Positions 33,494 through 42,983 of a stretch of DNA of 64,000 nt are shown here, in pieces. How positions within the stretch are numbered: position 1 is the stretch's first letter; every line of letters starts with the position of its first letter. The position numbers and the translations under genes were made by a program. This stretch comes from Halalkalicoccus sp. CGA53 (GTDB lineage Archaea > Halobacteriota > Halobacteria > Halobacteriales > Halalkalicoccaceae): positions 2,869,521 to 2,933,520 of the forward strand of contig NZ_CP144125.1 in the NCBI RefSeq assembly GCF_036429475.1, read 5' to 3'. The notes beneath the pieces are model-generated. The model ran no database searches and was not told the origin of the DNA. It saw only the letters and a program-made list of their open reading frames with translations.

Positions 33494-34696
33494 ATGGAGA
33501 TCCTGCAGGGTATCGGACGGGAAGCACGAGCGCTGTGGGGGGAAGGCAGGGGAACGGCGCTGGTCGCGATCGCCGGCACGTGGGGGCTGCTGGTCGGGAC
33601 ACGGATGATCTACCCGGTCGTCCTCCCGTACCTCCAGAGCGCCTACGGCCTGAGTCTCACGGTCGCCGGCCTGCTCGTGACGGTCCTCTGGCTGTTCGGT
33701 TCGATCGGCCAGCTTCCCGGCGGCGTGCTCGCGGACAGGTACGACGAGCGGACGCTGATGGCGGCGAGCACGGTCGTCGTCGCGGTGGCACTCGGGTTCG
33801 TCGTCACCGCCTCCACGCCGGTCGTCCTGTTCGTCGCGACCGCCCTCTGGGGGCTGGGCCACTCGCTGTACCCCATCGCCCGGATCACGTTCCTCTCGAC
33901 GCTCTACCCCGATCGGCTCGGGAGCGCCCTCGGGGTGACGATGGCGACGGGAGACGTCGGACAGACGCTGCTCCCGCCCATCGCGGCCGTCCTCGCCGTC
34001 GCGTTCGTCTGGGAGGTCGGTCTCGGCTTCGTCGCACCGCTCCTGTTCGCCGCCGGCGTCGTGATCCTCCTCACCGTCCCCACGGATCGGTCGAGCCGTG
34101 GGTCGGCCGACGGGCAGTCCCTGCGGGACGTCCTGGGCGTGTTCGAGGAGATCCGGAACCCGGCGATGGGCTTCATGACGGTGATACTCTTCCTCTACAT
34201 CTTCATCTGGCAGTCGTTCACGGCGTTCTACCCGACCTACCTGAGCACCGTCAAGGGGCTGTCGCCGTCGGTGGCGAGCGTCCTGTTCGGCCTCTTCTTC
34301 GCCGTGGGCGTGGTGGTCAAACCGGTCGCGGGGGCTGCGTACGACCGCATCGGGATGCGGGGGTCGCTCCTCGGGGTCCTCCTCCCGCCGGTCGCCGGGT
34401 TCGTCTTCCTCCCGCTCGTGGACGAGCTCTGGCTGCTGGTCGTCGTCACCGCGCTCATCAGTACGATGCTCGGCTCCGGCGCGATCACGCAGTCGTACAT
34501 CGCCGACGCGCTCTCCGACGAGGTTCAGGGGACGGGACTGGGTGTCGTCCGGACGACGACGGCGACGCTCGGCGCCGGGGGTCCGGTCGTCTTCGGCGTG
34601 GTGGCCGATCTGGGCTACTTCGACGAGGGCTATCTCGTCCTGGCGGCGATCATGGCGGCGGTCATCCTCCTCACGCTCCGGATGCCACGGACGTGA
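33494..34696 (+). CDS. MFS transporter
   Basis: A 400-residue major facilitator with 12 predicted membrane segments. The inter-helix 2-3 signature is GQLPGGVLADRYDERTLMAA and segment 5 carries GVTMATGDVGQTLLPPIAAV, as in oxalate/formate-type or metabolite MFS antiporters. SRGSADGQSLRDVLGVFEEI forms the central loop. No neighbouring gene indicates a substrate. It is divergent from cofD with a 178-base spacer in which I see no other gene. Confidence 0.87.
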   Translation: MEILQGIGREARALWGEGRGTALVAIAGTWGLLVGTRMIYPVVLPYLQSAYGLSLTVAGLLVTVLWLFGSIGQLPGGVLADRYDERTLMAASTVVVAVALGFVVTASTPVVLFVATALWGLGHSLYPIARITFLSTLYPDRLGSALGVTMATGDVGQTLLPPIAAVLAVAFVWEVGLGFVAPLLFAAGVVILLTVPTDRSSRGSADGQSLRDVLGVFEEIRNPAMGFMTVILFLYIFIWQSFTAFYPTYLSTVKGLSPSVASVLFGLFFAVGVVVKPVAGAAYDRIGMRGSLLGVLLPPVAGFVFLPLVDELWLLVVVTALISTMLGSGAITQSYIADALSDEVQGTGLGVVRTTTATLGAGGPVVFGVVADLGYFDEGYLVLAAIMAAVILLTLRMPRT

Positions 34697-34768
34697 CGGC
34701 CCCGGACCGACGTGTCGCGGGCCGGGTTCGGCTGGAACGAGGATCGGCCGGTCGCGAGACCCGCCGGG

Positions 34769-35200
34769 TCACTCGCGCTCTCGTAGCCGTTCGGCCGACG
34801 GCTCTCGGGCCCGCATCCGGTCCTCGACGTCCTCGATCGACTCCGTCTCGAGCAACAGCGCGAGCTTCCGCTCGAACTGCTCGTCGGTGAGTTCGCCGCG
34901 AGCGTAGCGATCTCGGAGCGTCTGAAGCGAGTCCGTGGGCTGCTCGTCGGGGTCGGTCTCCGTTTCCCCCTCCTCACCGAAGAGGTCCTCCCAGAACTCG
35001 TCGGACAGCGGGTCCCACTTCCGCCAGTCCTCGGCGCCGAAGAGCAGGCCGACGAGCGGGACGACGACGAACAGCCCGACGACGAAGACCAGCCAGAAGT
35101 AGGGGACGCTCAGCGCGAACGCCAGGATGCCGAGGCCGACGACGATCAGGGCGGTCGCCGATGTCACGTTCTCGACGAGCCGTTCTCTCGGACCGGTCAT
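34769..35200 (-). CDS. SHOCT-domain membrane protein
   Basis: A 143-residue protein with two adjacent membrane segments (TALIVVGLGILAFALSVPYF and WLVFVVGLFVVVPLVGLLFG), an acidic linker, and a C-terminal SHOCT (short C-terminal) domain: DSLQTLRDRYARGELTDEQF followed by ERKLALLLETESIED. SHOCT domains are short helical oligomerisation modules. The MTGPRERLVENV start is chosen over an upstream frame of 23 more residues. A TATA-like TTTATTAC lies near 35238 on the coding strand. Function unknown. Confidence 0.82.
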   Translation of the reverse strand: MTGPRERLVENVTSATALIVVGLGILAFALSVPYFWLVFVVGLFVVVPLVGLLFGAEDWRKWDPLSDEFWEDLFGEEGETETDPDEQPTDSLQTLRDRYARGELTDEQFERKLALLLETESIEDVEDRMRAREPSAERLRERE

Positions 35201-35291
35201 GTTCCCGTGTGTGAACGACGATACGTCCGCGGTGTAATAAACGGTACAGGTCGTGTCGGCATCGACCACTCGACGACGAGAGCCCCACGAC

Positions 35292-35317
35292 CCACGGTCA
35301 GCGTTTAACAGCCGTGG
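35292..35317 (+). promoter_or_regulatory. Inverted repeat flanking the TATA box of the HD-domain gene
   Basis: CCACGG (35292-35297) and CCGTGG (35312-35317) enclose GTTTAAC (35302-35308), which is the TATA-like element 28 bases before the ATG at 35333. A protein bound to the repeat would block TBP access. Confidence 0.4.
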
Positions 35318-35332
35318 CGACTAACTCGATCC

Positions 35333-36559
35333 ATGAAGACGATCAAAGACAGCGTCCACGACCACATCGAGGTCGACGGCGTCGCGCGGGCGCTGCTCGA
35401 CACGCCGGAGGTCCAGCGCCTGCGTCACGTCCGCCAGCTCGGCACCGTCTCGTTCGTCTACCCCTCCGCGAACCACACCCGTTTCGAGCACTCGCTCGGG
35501 GTGTATCACCTCGCCTCGCGCGCGCTCGACCAGCTCGGCATCGAGGGGCGAAACGCCCGACGGATCGAGGCCGCGGCGATCCTCCACGACGTCGGCCACG
35601 GTCCGTTCAGCCACAACGTCGAGGACGTCATCGAACGCTACACCGGGCGACGTCACGATCAGGTCGACGACCTGCTCGCCGAGGGCGAGGTGAGGGCGAT
35701 CCTAGAGGAGCACGACCTCGACCCCGAACGCGTCGCTGGCGTCGTCGCAGGCGAGGGCGAGTTCGCGGGACTCGTCTCGGGCGAACTCGACGTCGACCGG
35801 ATGGACTACCTCGTGCGCGACGCCCACCACACCGGGGTCCCCTACGGGACGATCGACCACGGTCGGCTCGTCCGTGAACTGCGGATCAGCGGCGGGAGAG
35901 TCGTCCTCGACGAGGGCAACGTCCAGACCGCCGAGAGCCTGCTGATCGCCAGGGCGCTGATGAACCCGACGGTGTACAGCCACCACGTCGCCCGGATCAG
36001 CAAGGCGATGCTGCGTCGGGGAGCCGAACGGCTGATCGCGACCGGGGAGACCACCCCCGAGGAGCTCCGGCGGATGGACGACCATGACCTGCTCTGTACG
36101 CTCCGGAGCTGTGAGGCCACGACGAGGCTGGCAGAGCGTTTCTCCCGCCGGAACCTGCTCAAGCGTGCGGTCTGGGCGGAGCTCCCGGACGTCCCGGACG
36201 AGGTGCTCGACCTGCCGTTCGACCTGCTCCGGCGACGCGAACGCGAGATCGCCGAGGAGGGCGGCGTCGATGCCGAGCGCGTGATCCTCGACGTCCCCGG
36301 CCGGCCGCGGATGCGCGAGTCGACCTCCCGGGTGATCGTCAACGGCGAGGTCCGCTCGTTGGAAGACCAGTCCCCGCTCGTGCGGACGCTCCAGCAGACA
36401 CAGGTCAACGAGTGGCGTCTCGGCGTCTACGCGGCGAGCGAGGACCTCGACGCGGTCGGACGGGCCGCCGAGGACGTCCTCGGCCTGGAGACCGACGGAT
36501 CGCTCGTCAGCGACGTCGCCCCCGGCCTCCGGACGACGCTCGACCGGTTCGGGTCGTGA
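35333..36559 (+). CDS. HD-domain phosphohydrolase (SAMHD1/dGTPase-like)
   Basis: A 408-residue HD-superfamily metal hydrolase. The metal ligands are His in THTRFEHSLGVYHLASRALD-like sequence (NHTRFEHSLGVYHLA), the HD pair in AAILHDVGHGPFSHNVED and Asp in GELDVDRMDYLVRDAHHTGV, the last being diagnostic for the SAMHD1-like branch. YGTIDHGRLVRELRI follows. Relatives hydrolyse dNTPs; archaeal members are mostly untested. A C-terminal part (residues 290-408) is less conserved and may regulate the enzyme. The gene has its own TATA-like box flanked by an inverted repeat. Confidence 0.88.
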   Translation: MKTIKDSVHDHIEVDGVARALLDTPEVQRLRHVRQLGTVSFVYPSANHTRFEHSLGVYHLASRALDQLGIEGRNARRIEAAAILHDVGHGPFSHNVEDVIERYTGRRHDQVDDLLAEGEVRAILEEHDLDPERVAGVVAGEGEFAGLVSGELDVDRMDYLVRDAHHTGVPYGTIDHGRLVRELRISGGRVVLDEGNVQTAESLLIARALMNPTVYSHHVARISKAMLRRGAERLIATGETTPEELRRMDDHDLLCTLRSCEATTRLAERFSRRNLLKRAVWAELPDVPDEVLDLPFDLLRRREREIAEEGGVDAERVILDVPGRPRMRESTSRVIVNGEVRSLEDQSPLVRTLQQTQVNEWRLGVYAASEDLDAVGRAAEDVLGLETDGSLVSDVAPGLRTTLDRFGS

Positions 36560-36611
36560 CACGCTCGGCCCCGACCGAGGGGTACTTGGCCGCCAGCGAG
36601 AGAAGGGGCGT

Positions 36612-37622
36612 ATGATCGTCGAGGGAACCCTCCTGACCGGCCGATCGTTCGAGCCGCGGGAGGGGCGGCTGGTGATCGAAGACGGCCGGATCGCCGCGAT
36701 CGAGGAGGAACGCGTCGAGAGTACTCGAGTACTCCTCCCGGCGTTCGTGAACGCCCACACCCACGTGGGGGACTCGATCGCGAAGGAAGCCGGCGCGGGG
36801 CTCTCGCTCGCAGAACTCGTCGCGCCCCCCGACGGGCTGAAACACCGCCTGCTCCGCGCCGCGGATCGAGAGGAGCTGATCGCGGGGATGCGCCGGAGCG
36901 TCCGGCTGATGGCGAGGACGGGCACCGCCGCGTTCGTCGACTTCCGCGAGGGAGGGATCGACGGCGTCCGTGCGCTACGCGAGGCGACCGAGGGGATCGG
37001 GATCGAGGGGGTCGCGCTCGGGCGCGACGAACGGGGAGTGTTCGACGTCGCGGACGGCTACGGCGCGAGCGGCGCCGCAGACGCCGACTTCACGACCGAG
37101 CGACGCGAGGCACGCGAGGCCGACAAGCCGTTCGGGATCCACGCGGGCGAGAACCGAACGGACGACATCGAACCCGCGCTCGATCTCGATCCGGAGTTCC
37201 TCGTCCACATGGTCCAGGCCGACGACGACCACCTGAAACGGGTCGCGAGACAGGAAGCGCCGGTCGTCGTCTGTCCCCGATCGAACCTCGTCTCCGGGGT
37301 TGGTCTCCCGCCGATCGAGGCGCTCTGTGAGCACACGTCGGTCGCCCTCGGCACGGACAACGTGATGCTGAACGCACCATCGATGTTCCGCGAGATGGAG
37401 TTCGCCGCGAAGCTCACGGGGCTTTCGGCCACAACGGTCCTGGGGATGGCGACGCACGCCGGTGCCGACCTCTTCGACCTCGAGTTCGGGGTGATCGAGG
37501 AGGGGAGAGAGGCACGTCTCGTGGTTCTCGACGGGGATTCCGACAACCTCGCGGGAGCGCGCGATCCGGTCAGAGCGGTCGTGCGGCGGGCGGGCGCCGA
37601 CGACGTGGTCGACGTGATCTAG
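36612..37622 (+). CDS. Amidohydrolase (cytosine-deaminase/chlorohydrolase-like)
   Basis: A 336-residue metal-dependent hydrolase. VLLPAFVNAHTHVGDSIAKE holds the H-x-H motif near residue 48; PFGIHAGENRTDDIEPALDL, FLVHMVQADDDHLKRVA, APVVVCPRSNLVSGVGLPPI and VALGTDNVMLNAPSMFREME provide the other metal ligands and match the chlorohydrolase/deaminase branch. It probably deaminates or dechlorinates a heterocycle such as a purine- or pyrimidine-type compound, but the substrate is not readable. It follows the HD gene by 52 bases on the same strand, so a nucleotide-related role for both is possible. Confidence 0.82.
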   Translation: MIVEGTLLTGRSFEPREGRLVIEDGRIAAIEEERVESTRVLLPAFVNAHTHVGDSIAKEAGAGLSLAELVAPPDGLKHRLLRAADREELIAGMRRSVRLMARTGTAAFVDFREGGIDGVRALREATEGIGIEGVALGRDERGVFDVADGYGASGAADADFTTERREAREADKPFGIHAGENRTDDIEPALDLDPEFLVHMVQADDDHLKRVARQEAPVVVCPRSNLVSGVGLPPIEALCEHTSVALGTDNVMLNAPSMFREMEFAAKLTGLSATTVLGMATHAGADLFDLEFGVIEEGREARLVVLDGDSDNLAGARDPVRAVVRRAGADDVVDVI

Positions 37623-37697
37623 CGACGTGATCCGTGTGTCCAGTGTCGACGTGTGGCAAACAGTTATGTCTCCCGGGAGGAAACGAACGGGAGAGCG

Positions 37698-38180
37698 ATG
37701 TACGAGCGCATCCTCGTCCCGACGGACGGCTCCGCGGGTGTCGAGCGTGCCGTCGAACACGCCGCACGGCTCGCGGTCGAACACGACGCGACGATCCACG
37801 CCGTCTACGTCGTCAACACCGCGAGCTTCGCGAGCCTCCCGATGGAGACCTCCTGGGAGGGGGTGAGCGACATGCTCCGGGAGGACGGCGAGGACGCGCT
37901 CGAGCGCGTGGAGCGGATCGCGGGGAAACACGGCGTCGAGATCGAGACGTCGATCATCGACGGCTCGCCGAGTCGCGAGATCGTCCGGTACGCGACCGAG
38001 AAGGGGATCGACCTGATTGTGATGGGGACACAGGGCAGAGGCGGGATCGACAGGCTCCTGCTCGGCAGCGTCGCCGAACGCGTCGTTCGATCCGCCCCGA
38101 TGCCCGTGCTCACGGTCAGGTTCGGCGGCACGGAGACCGACGACGAGCGGCCGCCGCCCGCCGAGACGGCGCGGCGGTAG
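37698..38180 (+). CDS. Universal stress protein (UspA family)
   Basis: A 160-residue USP protein. YERILVPTDGSAGVERAVEH is the first nucleotide-binding strand and DLIVMGTQGRGGIDRLLLGS the G-x-x-G-x-G-G-x-x-x-x-x-x-G-S ATP motif, complete here. VVRSAPMPVLTVR ends the domain. A purine-rich GGGAGAGC lies directly before the ATG and could be a ribosome-binding site. A short Pro/Glu tail extends the fold. Confidence 0.92.
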   Translation: MYERILVPTDGSAGVERAVEHAARLAVEHDATIHAVYVVNTASFASLPMETSWEGVSDMLREDGEDALERVERIAGKHGVEIETSIIDGSPSREIVRYATEKGIDLIVMGTQGRGGIDRLLLGSVAERVVRSAPMPVLTVRFGGTETDDERPPPAETARR

Positions 38181-38236
38181 CTCCGTTCGACCCGGTCGAT
38201 GACAACGTCTATCGTAGTGCTCCCGGAGTGAACGGT

Positions 38237-39517
38237 ATGCACCGAGGCGAGGCCCGCTCGCGACGAACGGTTCTCTCACTGATCGGCCTCTCCACGCTCG
38301 GTTCGCTGACCGGCTGTACCGGGGAGGAGACCGGGACCCGTGAGGGAGACGACGCCGCGAGCGAAGACGCCGCCGATCGAGGTGATGTAAATGGAGACGA
38401 TACGAGCGGGGGCGCGAAGGCGACGGACACCGGGAGCGAGTCGGGAGACGGGGACCACGAGGGTGAGGGGGAGGTCGGAGGGGACGACGATCCGACCCGC
38501 TACGCGAACGAGCGCATGGGCTACGAGATCGCGGTACCCGGTGGCTGGACGGTCGACGACACCTACCCCGAGGACCTCGTACTCGACGACGGCGAGGACC
38601 GGATCGTCGTGAGCGTGTTCGCCGTCGAGGAGCGGCCCACCCGTTCCGAGATCGGGGAGGGGGCGATCGCGAACACGGAGTTCGGGATGGAGGCGGTCGA
38701 GGTTCTCTCCGAGTCCGAGACCTCGGTCGGCAGCGGCGAGGTGGCGAGGGTGGTCGACCTCCGGTACCGCGACCCGTTCGACGGCGTCGAGCGGACGCTT
38801 CGCTCCCGGCTCGTGCTCGTTCCCGCAGAGGGGGTCGTCTACCAGATCGAGGTGGTGAGCGAGCGGGAGGCCGACGAGGAGGCGTTCGACGCGCTGGCCG
38901 GGGAAGCGGTCGACTCCTTCTCGATCACCGGCGAACCGGAGGAGGTCACGCCCAGCGTCGAGAGCCTGACGACGTACACGAACGACGCGTACGGCTACCG
39001 GATCGCGTACCCCGAGAACTGGGACGTCTGGGAGCTCGGCCCGACAGAGGTCTACATCAACGACTGGACGAGAGAGCGGGAGATCGCCGTCTTCGTCGTC
39101 GACGGTAGGCCGGTCGGCACCCTCGACGAACTCCGGGACGAGATACTCACGATGCTCGAACTGGAGTACGACGAGGTCGGCCTCGAAGACGAGCGCGAGG
39201 AGCGCGTCGAGGGTGGCGGAGACGCCCGGATACTCGACGTCGTCTACGAGGATCCCGCAGACGCTCGTGGACCCCGTCGGTCGTCGCTCCTGGTGACCGC
39301 CGAGGAGGACGTCGTCTACCTCGTCGAGGTCCGCTCGGTCGCGGCGACGTTCGAGAACGGCTTCGGAGAGGTCGCGAGCGCCGTGATCGACTCGTTCGCG
39401 CTCGGCGACAGGACGCGAGCGACGGTACGACCGTTCTCGGACGGAGCCGAACTCACCGAGATCCCCGTGGGCGGGCGTCGCCGCAACGGGATCGGACGAC
39501 GGTCCCCGGGCTCGTGA
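38237..39517 (+). CDS. Tat lipoprotein with two PsbP/DUF1795-like domains
   Basis: A 426-residue lipoprotein: twin arginines in EARSRRTVLSLIGL and lipobox LTGC with Cys27, followed by an Asp/Gly/Glu-rich linker to about residue 90. Two homologous domains follow: the first begins YANERMGYEIAVPGGWTVDD, the second YTNDAYGYRIAYPENWDVWE, and both end in a DSF-containing strand (AGEAVDSFSITG and ASAVIDSFALGD). This is an internal duplication of a PsbP/Mog1-like fold. Such domains occur in exported proteins of unknown function. The MHRGEARS start is chosen for the signal peptide. Confidence 0.8.
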   Translation: MHRGEARSRRTVLSLIGLSTLGSLTGCTGEETGTREGDDAASEDAADRGDVNGDDTSGGAKATDTGSESGDGDHEGEGEVGGDDDPTRYANERMGYEIAVPGGWTVDDTYPEDLVLDDGEDRIVVSVFAVEERPTRSEIGEGAIANTEFGMEAVEVLSESETSVGSGEVARVVDLRYRDPFDGVERTLRSRLVLVPAEGVVYQIEVVSEREADEEAFDALAGEAVDSFSITGEPEEVTPSVESLTTYTNDAYGYRIAYPENWDVWELGPTEVYINDWTREREIAVFVVDGRPVGTLDELRDEILTMLELEYDEVGLEDEREERVEGGGDARILDVVYEDPADARGPRRSSLLVTAEEDVVYLVEVRSVAATFENGFGEVASAVIDSFALGDRTRATVRPFSDGAELTEIPVGGRRRNGIGRRSPGS

Positions 39518-39569
39518 CCGCCACGCGAAGACCCTCACCGATTTTTGGGACCGGTCCGTACGGTCGGCC

Positions 39570-40136
39570 ATGCGGACCGTGACCGTCGAGGAGGTCGAAC
39601 CGCGCGAACTCGGGAAGGGGAGTAGCTGTCGTCGGCTGAGCGACCCGCTCGGGACGACCGATCTCGCGATCAACCGGTATCGGGTCGGCCCCGGCGACCG
39701 GCTGTGGGGGCTCCACGCCCACGCCGATCAGGAGGAGGTCTACCTCGTCCTCGAGGGCGAAGCGACGCTCGAGACCGAACGGGGCACCGTCCCCCTCGAA
39801 GCCGGGGAGACGGCCCGCTTCGCTCCCGGCGAGTTTCACGGCGTGAAAAACGGCGGCGAATCCGGCGTTACGCTGCTCGCGCTCGGGGCGCCGCGCGAGA
39901 CGGGCGACCTCCGTGTTCCGATCCCGTGTCAGGGGTGTGGACACCAGTGTACGGGACCGACGGTCACCGAGGACGGCGACGCCGCGCTCCGGTGTCCGGA
40001 CTGCGGGACCGACTCCGCGGTCGAGTGTCCCGAGTGTGGCTCCGACGAGAAGCGTGCGGTCCTCGCGGAGGACGGGGAGACGGTCCTCGACACCTGCCTC
40101 GACTGTGGGCACGGCGCGGCCGTCTCGCGGTTCTGA
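39570..40136 (+). CDS. Cupin-zinc ribbon protein
   Basis: A 188-residue protein joining two modules. Residues 30-110 are a cupin barrel: GLHAHADQEEVYLVLEGEAT (motif 1, with H-x-H and Glu metal ligands) and ARFAPGEFHGVKNGGESGVT (motif 2 with His). Residues 118-188 hold zinc ribbons with five CXXC pairs or near-pairs (CQGCGHQC, CPDC, CPEC, CLDC). The combination suggests a metal-binding enzyme or sensor with a nucleic-acid or protein-binding tail. A TATA-like GATTTTTGG lies 27 bases upstream of the ATG. Cytoplasmic; function unknown. Confidence 0.8.
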   Translation: MRTVTVEEVEPRELGKGSSCRRLSDPLGTTDLAINRYRVGPGDRLWGLHAHADQEEVYLVLEGEATLETERGTVPLEAGETARFAPGEFHGVKNGGESGVTLLALGAPRETGDLRVPIPCQGCGHQCTGPTVTEDGDAALRCPDCGTDSAVECPECGSDEKRAVLAEDGETVLDTCLDCGHGAAVSRF

Positions 40137-40155
40137 GTCGTCCCGCCGCGCGCAC

Positions 40156-41082
40156 TCAGTCGGTCGGCCGGAGGTGCTCGCAGTCGCCGGCGTGGACCCG
40201 CCGCGGCCCACCCTCGATCTCGACGACGAGCGTTCCTGGCCCCTCGACGTCGACCGCCCGTCCGACGATCACCTCCGTCCGCGTCTCGACCCGGACCTCG
40301 CGACCGAGCGTGAGCGCGCGCTCGCGCCAGGCGTCGAGGATCGCATCCGGGTCGCGCCGGAGCTCGTCGAACCGGTCGATCACGGCCGCGAGCACCGTTC
40401 GGCGCACGACTGGGCCGACCTCCTCCCGGAGGCTCGTCGCGCCCTCGGGGAGCGCCTCTGACCCCACGTTCGCGTTGAGGCCGATACCGACGACGACCCA
40501 GGTCACCCGATCCGCCTCGCCTTCCATCTCCGTGCGGATCCCCGAGAGCTTCCGTTCGGAGGAGCCGACTAACACGTCGTTCGGCCACTTGATCCCGGCG
40601 TCGACGCCGAGGGTACGGGCTGTCTCGGCGACCGCGACCGCCCCGGCGAGCGTCAGCAGCGGCACCCGTGCGGGCGGGAGTTCCGGTCGGAGGAGGACGC
40701 TCGCGTAGATCCCGCCGCTCGGAGAGGACCACGCCCGGTCGAGTCGGCCACGCCCGCCGGTCTGTTCGTCGGCGACAACCAGCACCTCGCTCGCCCCCTC
40801 CCGGGCCAGCTCGCGCGCACGGGCGTTCGTGCTCGGGATCGAGTCGTGGAACTCGACGTCGGACGCGGTCTCGAGTTCGAGAACGATCGCACCAGCGCCG
40901 AACTCCGGGGTCGACCGGAGGCGATAGCCCTCTTCGCTGTCGATCTCGAAGCCCTCCTCCCTGAGTGCCTCGACGTGGTTCCAGACGGCGGCGCGCGAGA
41001 CACCACGCTCACCCGCGAACTCCGGTCCGGAGACCGGTCCCTCGCGGAGGGCATCGAGGAGCGCCCGTCGGGTCTCTTCCAT
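40156..41082 (-). CDS. birA: Biotin--[carboxyl-carrier] protein ligase / repressor BirA
   Basis: A 308-residue bifunctional BirA. Residues 1-65 are a winged helix (REGPVSGPEFAGERGVSRAA), so it may also repress genes. The ligase domain shows DSIPSTNARARELAREGASE, the biotinyl-AMP loop GGRGRLDRAWSSPSGGIYAS, and GIKWPNDVLVGSSERKLSGI, with the C-terminal SH3-like domain at the end. It biotinylates the carrier lysine of the adjacent carboxylase alpha subunit, and its ATG follows the pccA stop directly, so the two are coupled. Confidence 0.94.
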   Translation of the reverse strand: MEETRRALLDALREGPVSGPEFAGERGVSRAAVWNHVEALREEGFEIDSEEGYRLRSTPEFGAGAIVLELETASDVEFHDSIPSTNARARELAREGASEVLVVADEQTGGRGRLDRAWSSPSGGIYASVLLRPELPPARVPLLTLAGAVAVAETARTLGVDAGIKWPNDVLVGSSERKLSGIRTEMEGEADRVTWVVVGIGLNANVGSEALPEGATSLREEVGPVVRRTVLAAVIDRFDELRRDPDAILDAWRERALTLGREVRVETRTEVIVGRAVDVEGPGTLVVEIEGGPRRVHAGDCEHLRPTD

Positions 41083-42873
41083 CTACTCGAGGACGACGAT
41101 CGTATCGCCCATGTTCACGCTCTCGCCCTCGGAGACGAGCACCTGCGCGACGGTGCCAGCCTGCGAGGCGACGACGTCGTTCTCCATCTTCATCGCCTCA
41201 AGCACGCAGATGACGTCGCCGCCGGCGACCTCCTCGCCCTCCTCGACGTCGACCGAGAGGATCGTCCCCTGCATCTCCGCGGTGACCTGTGCGCCCTCGG
41301 CCGTGACGGCCTCTCCGCCGTCTTCGTCCTCCCGTGTCGGTCGGGGTCGCGAGCCGCCGCCTCCCGAGCTACCGGAGGCCGTCCCCCTCCCGGCGAGCGC
41401 GCCGCGTTCTTCGAGGCTCACCTCGAACCGTTTCCCGTTGACCTCGACGGTGAACTCGCGCTCGATCACCTCCTCGTCCTCGGTCGAGCCGGGCGACTCC
41501 GGTCCCCAGCGCTCGACGGCCTGTTCGACGCGGGTCGTGTCGAGTTCCTCGTCCAGGTACTTCGTCGTGTGCTCGCCCGCGAGGAACCGCTCGTCGGTGA
41601 CCATCAGCCGGTGAAACGGCAGCGTCGTGTGGACGCCCTCGACCTCGAATTCGCGCAGCGCGCGGTCCGAGCGCGCGAGACACTCATCGCGATCGGAGCC
41701 GACGACGATCAGCTTCCCGATCATCGAGTCGTAGTCGCCGCCGATCTCGTCGCCCTGTCTGATCGCGTCGTCGAGGCGTACCCCGATCCCCCCCGCGGGG
41801 TCGTAGGTGCTGAGCGTCCCGGGCGTCGGCGAGAAGCCGTTCGCGGGGTTCTCCGCGTTCACTCGGAACTCGATCGCGTGACCCTCGATCTCGACGTCGT
41901 CCTGTGAGAACGCCAGCTCCTCGCCCGCGGCGACCCGGAGCTGCCACTTCACGATGTCGATTCCGGTCACCTCCTCCGAGACGCAGTGTTCGACCTGGAT
42001 ACGGGTGTTGACCTCCATGAAGTAGAACTCGCCGTCCTCGACGAGGAACTCCACCGTCCCGGCGTTCGTGTAACCCGCCTCCGAGACCCCCCGGCGGGCT
42101 GCCTCGCCGATCCGCTCGCGCAACTCCTCGGAGAGCGACGGCGACGGCGCCTCCTCGATCACCTTCTGGTGGCGCCGCTGGAGCGAGCAGTCGCGCTCGC
42201 CCAGGTGGCGGACGTTCCCGTGTTCGTCACAGAGCACCTGCACCTCGATGTGTTTCGGCGACTCGAGGTACTTCTCGACGTAGACGCTCGGGTTGTCGAA
42301 GTACGCCTCGCCCTCGCGTTTGGCGCTCTCGAAGGAGTCGGCGACAGCCTCCTCCTCGTGGACGACCTTCATCCCGCGGCCGCCGCCGCCGCCGGCGGCC
42401 TTGATCGCCACGGGGTAGCCGAACTCCTCGGCGACCTCGCGGACCTCCTCGGCCGACTCCGCCGGATCGGTCGTTCCCGGCACGACGGGCACGTCCGCCG
42501 CCTGCATCACCCGGCGCGCGCTCGTCTTCTCGCCCAGTCGCTCCATCACGTCGCTCTCGGGGCCGACCCAGGTGAACGGGCTCTCCTCGACGCGTGCGGC
42601 GAACTCGGCGTTCTCCGCGAGGAAGCCGTACCCCGGGTGGATCGCGTCCGCGTCGGCCTTCTCCGCGGCCTCGATGATCGCCTCCTGGTCGAGGTAGGAC
42701 TGGCTCGCGGTCGCCGGCCCGACGTTGTACGCCTCGTCGGCGTAGCGGACGTGGCCCGCTTCCCTGTCGGCGTCGCTGTAGACCGCGACGGTGCCGATGC
42801 CGAGTTCCTCACACGCCCGGAAGACTCGGACCGCAATCTCGCCCCGGTTCGCGACGAGAACCTTCGTGAACAT
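41083..42873 (-). CDS. pccA: Propionyl/acetyl-CoA carboxylase alpha subunit (biotin carboxylase + BCCP)
   Basis: A 596-residue biotin-dependent carboxylase subunit. Residues 1-450 are the biotin carboxylase: [20 protein letters not shown], the ATP-grasp loop [59 protein letters not shown]. The C-terminal biotin carrier has [17 protein letters not shown] with biotinyl-Lys562. In haloarchaea this subunit works with PccB and PccX as propionyl-CoA carboxylase, making methylmalonyl-CoA. The expected partners are 16 kb away at the other end of the catabolic region, while birA follows directly. Confidence 0.92.
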   Translation of the reverse strand: MFTKVLVANRGEIAVRVFRACEELGIGTVAVYSDADREAGHVRYADEAYNVGPATASQSYLDQEAIIEAAEKADADAIHPGYGFLAENAEFAARVEESPFTWVGPESDVMERLGEKTSARRVMQAADVPVVPGTTDPAESAEEVREVAEEFGYPVAIKAAGGGGGRGMKVVHEEEAVADSFESAKREGEAYFDNPSVYVEKYLESPKHIEVQVLCDEHGNVRHLGERDCSLQRRHQKVIEEAPSPSLSEELRERIGEAARRGVSEAGYTNAGTVEFLVEDGEFYFMEVNTRIQVEHCVSEEVTGIDIVKWQLRVAAGEELAFSQDDVEIEGHAIEFRVNAENPANGFSPTPGTLSTYDPAGGIGVRLDDAIRQGDEIGGDYDSMIGKLIVVGSDRDECLARSDRALREFEVEGVHTTLPFHRLMVTDERFLAGEHTTKYLDEELDTTRVEQAVERWGPESPGSTEDEEVIEREFTVEVNGKRFEVSLEERGALAGRGTASGSSGGGGSRPRPTREDEDGGEAVTAEGAQVTAEMQGTILSVDVEEGEEVAGGDVICVLEAMKMENDVVASQAGTVAQVLVSEGESVNMGDTIVVLE

Positions 42874-42983
42874 TTCTATCGGAAGAACAGGAAGCGATCA
42901 CCTCATTCTATCGGTTCTCCGAGCGGGCGCGGTTCGCCGCTTGGGGAAGCTACATCCCGTACCCAACACGAGGAGTGGGGGAG

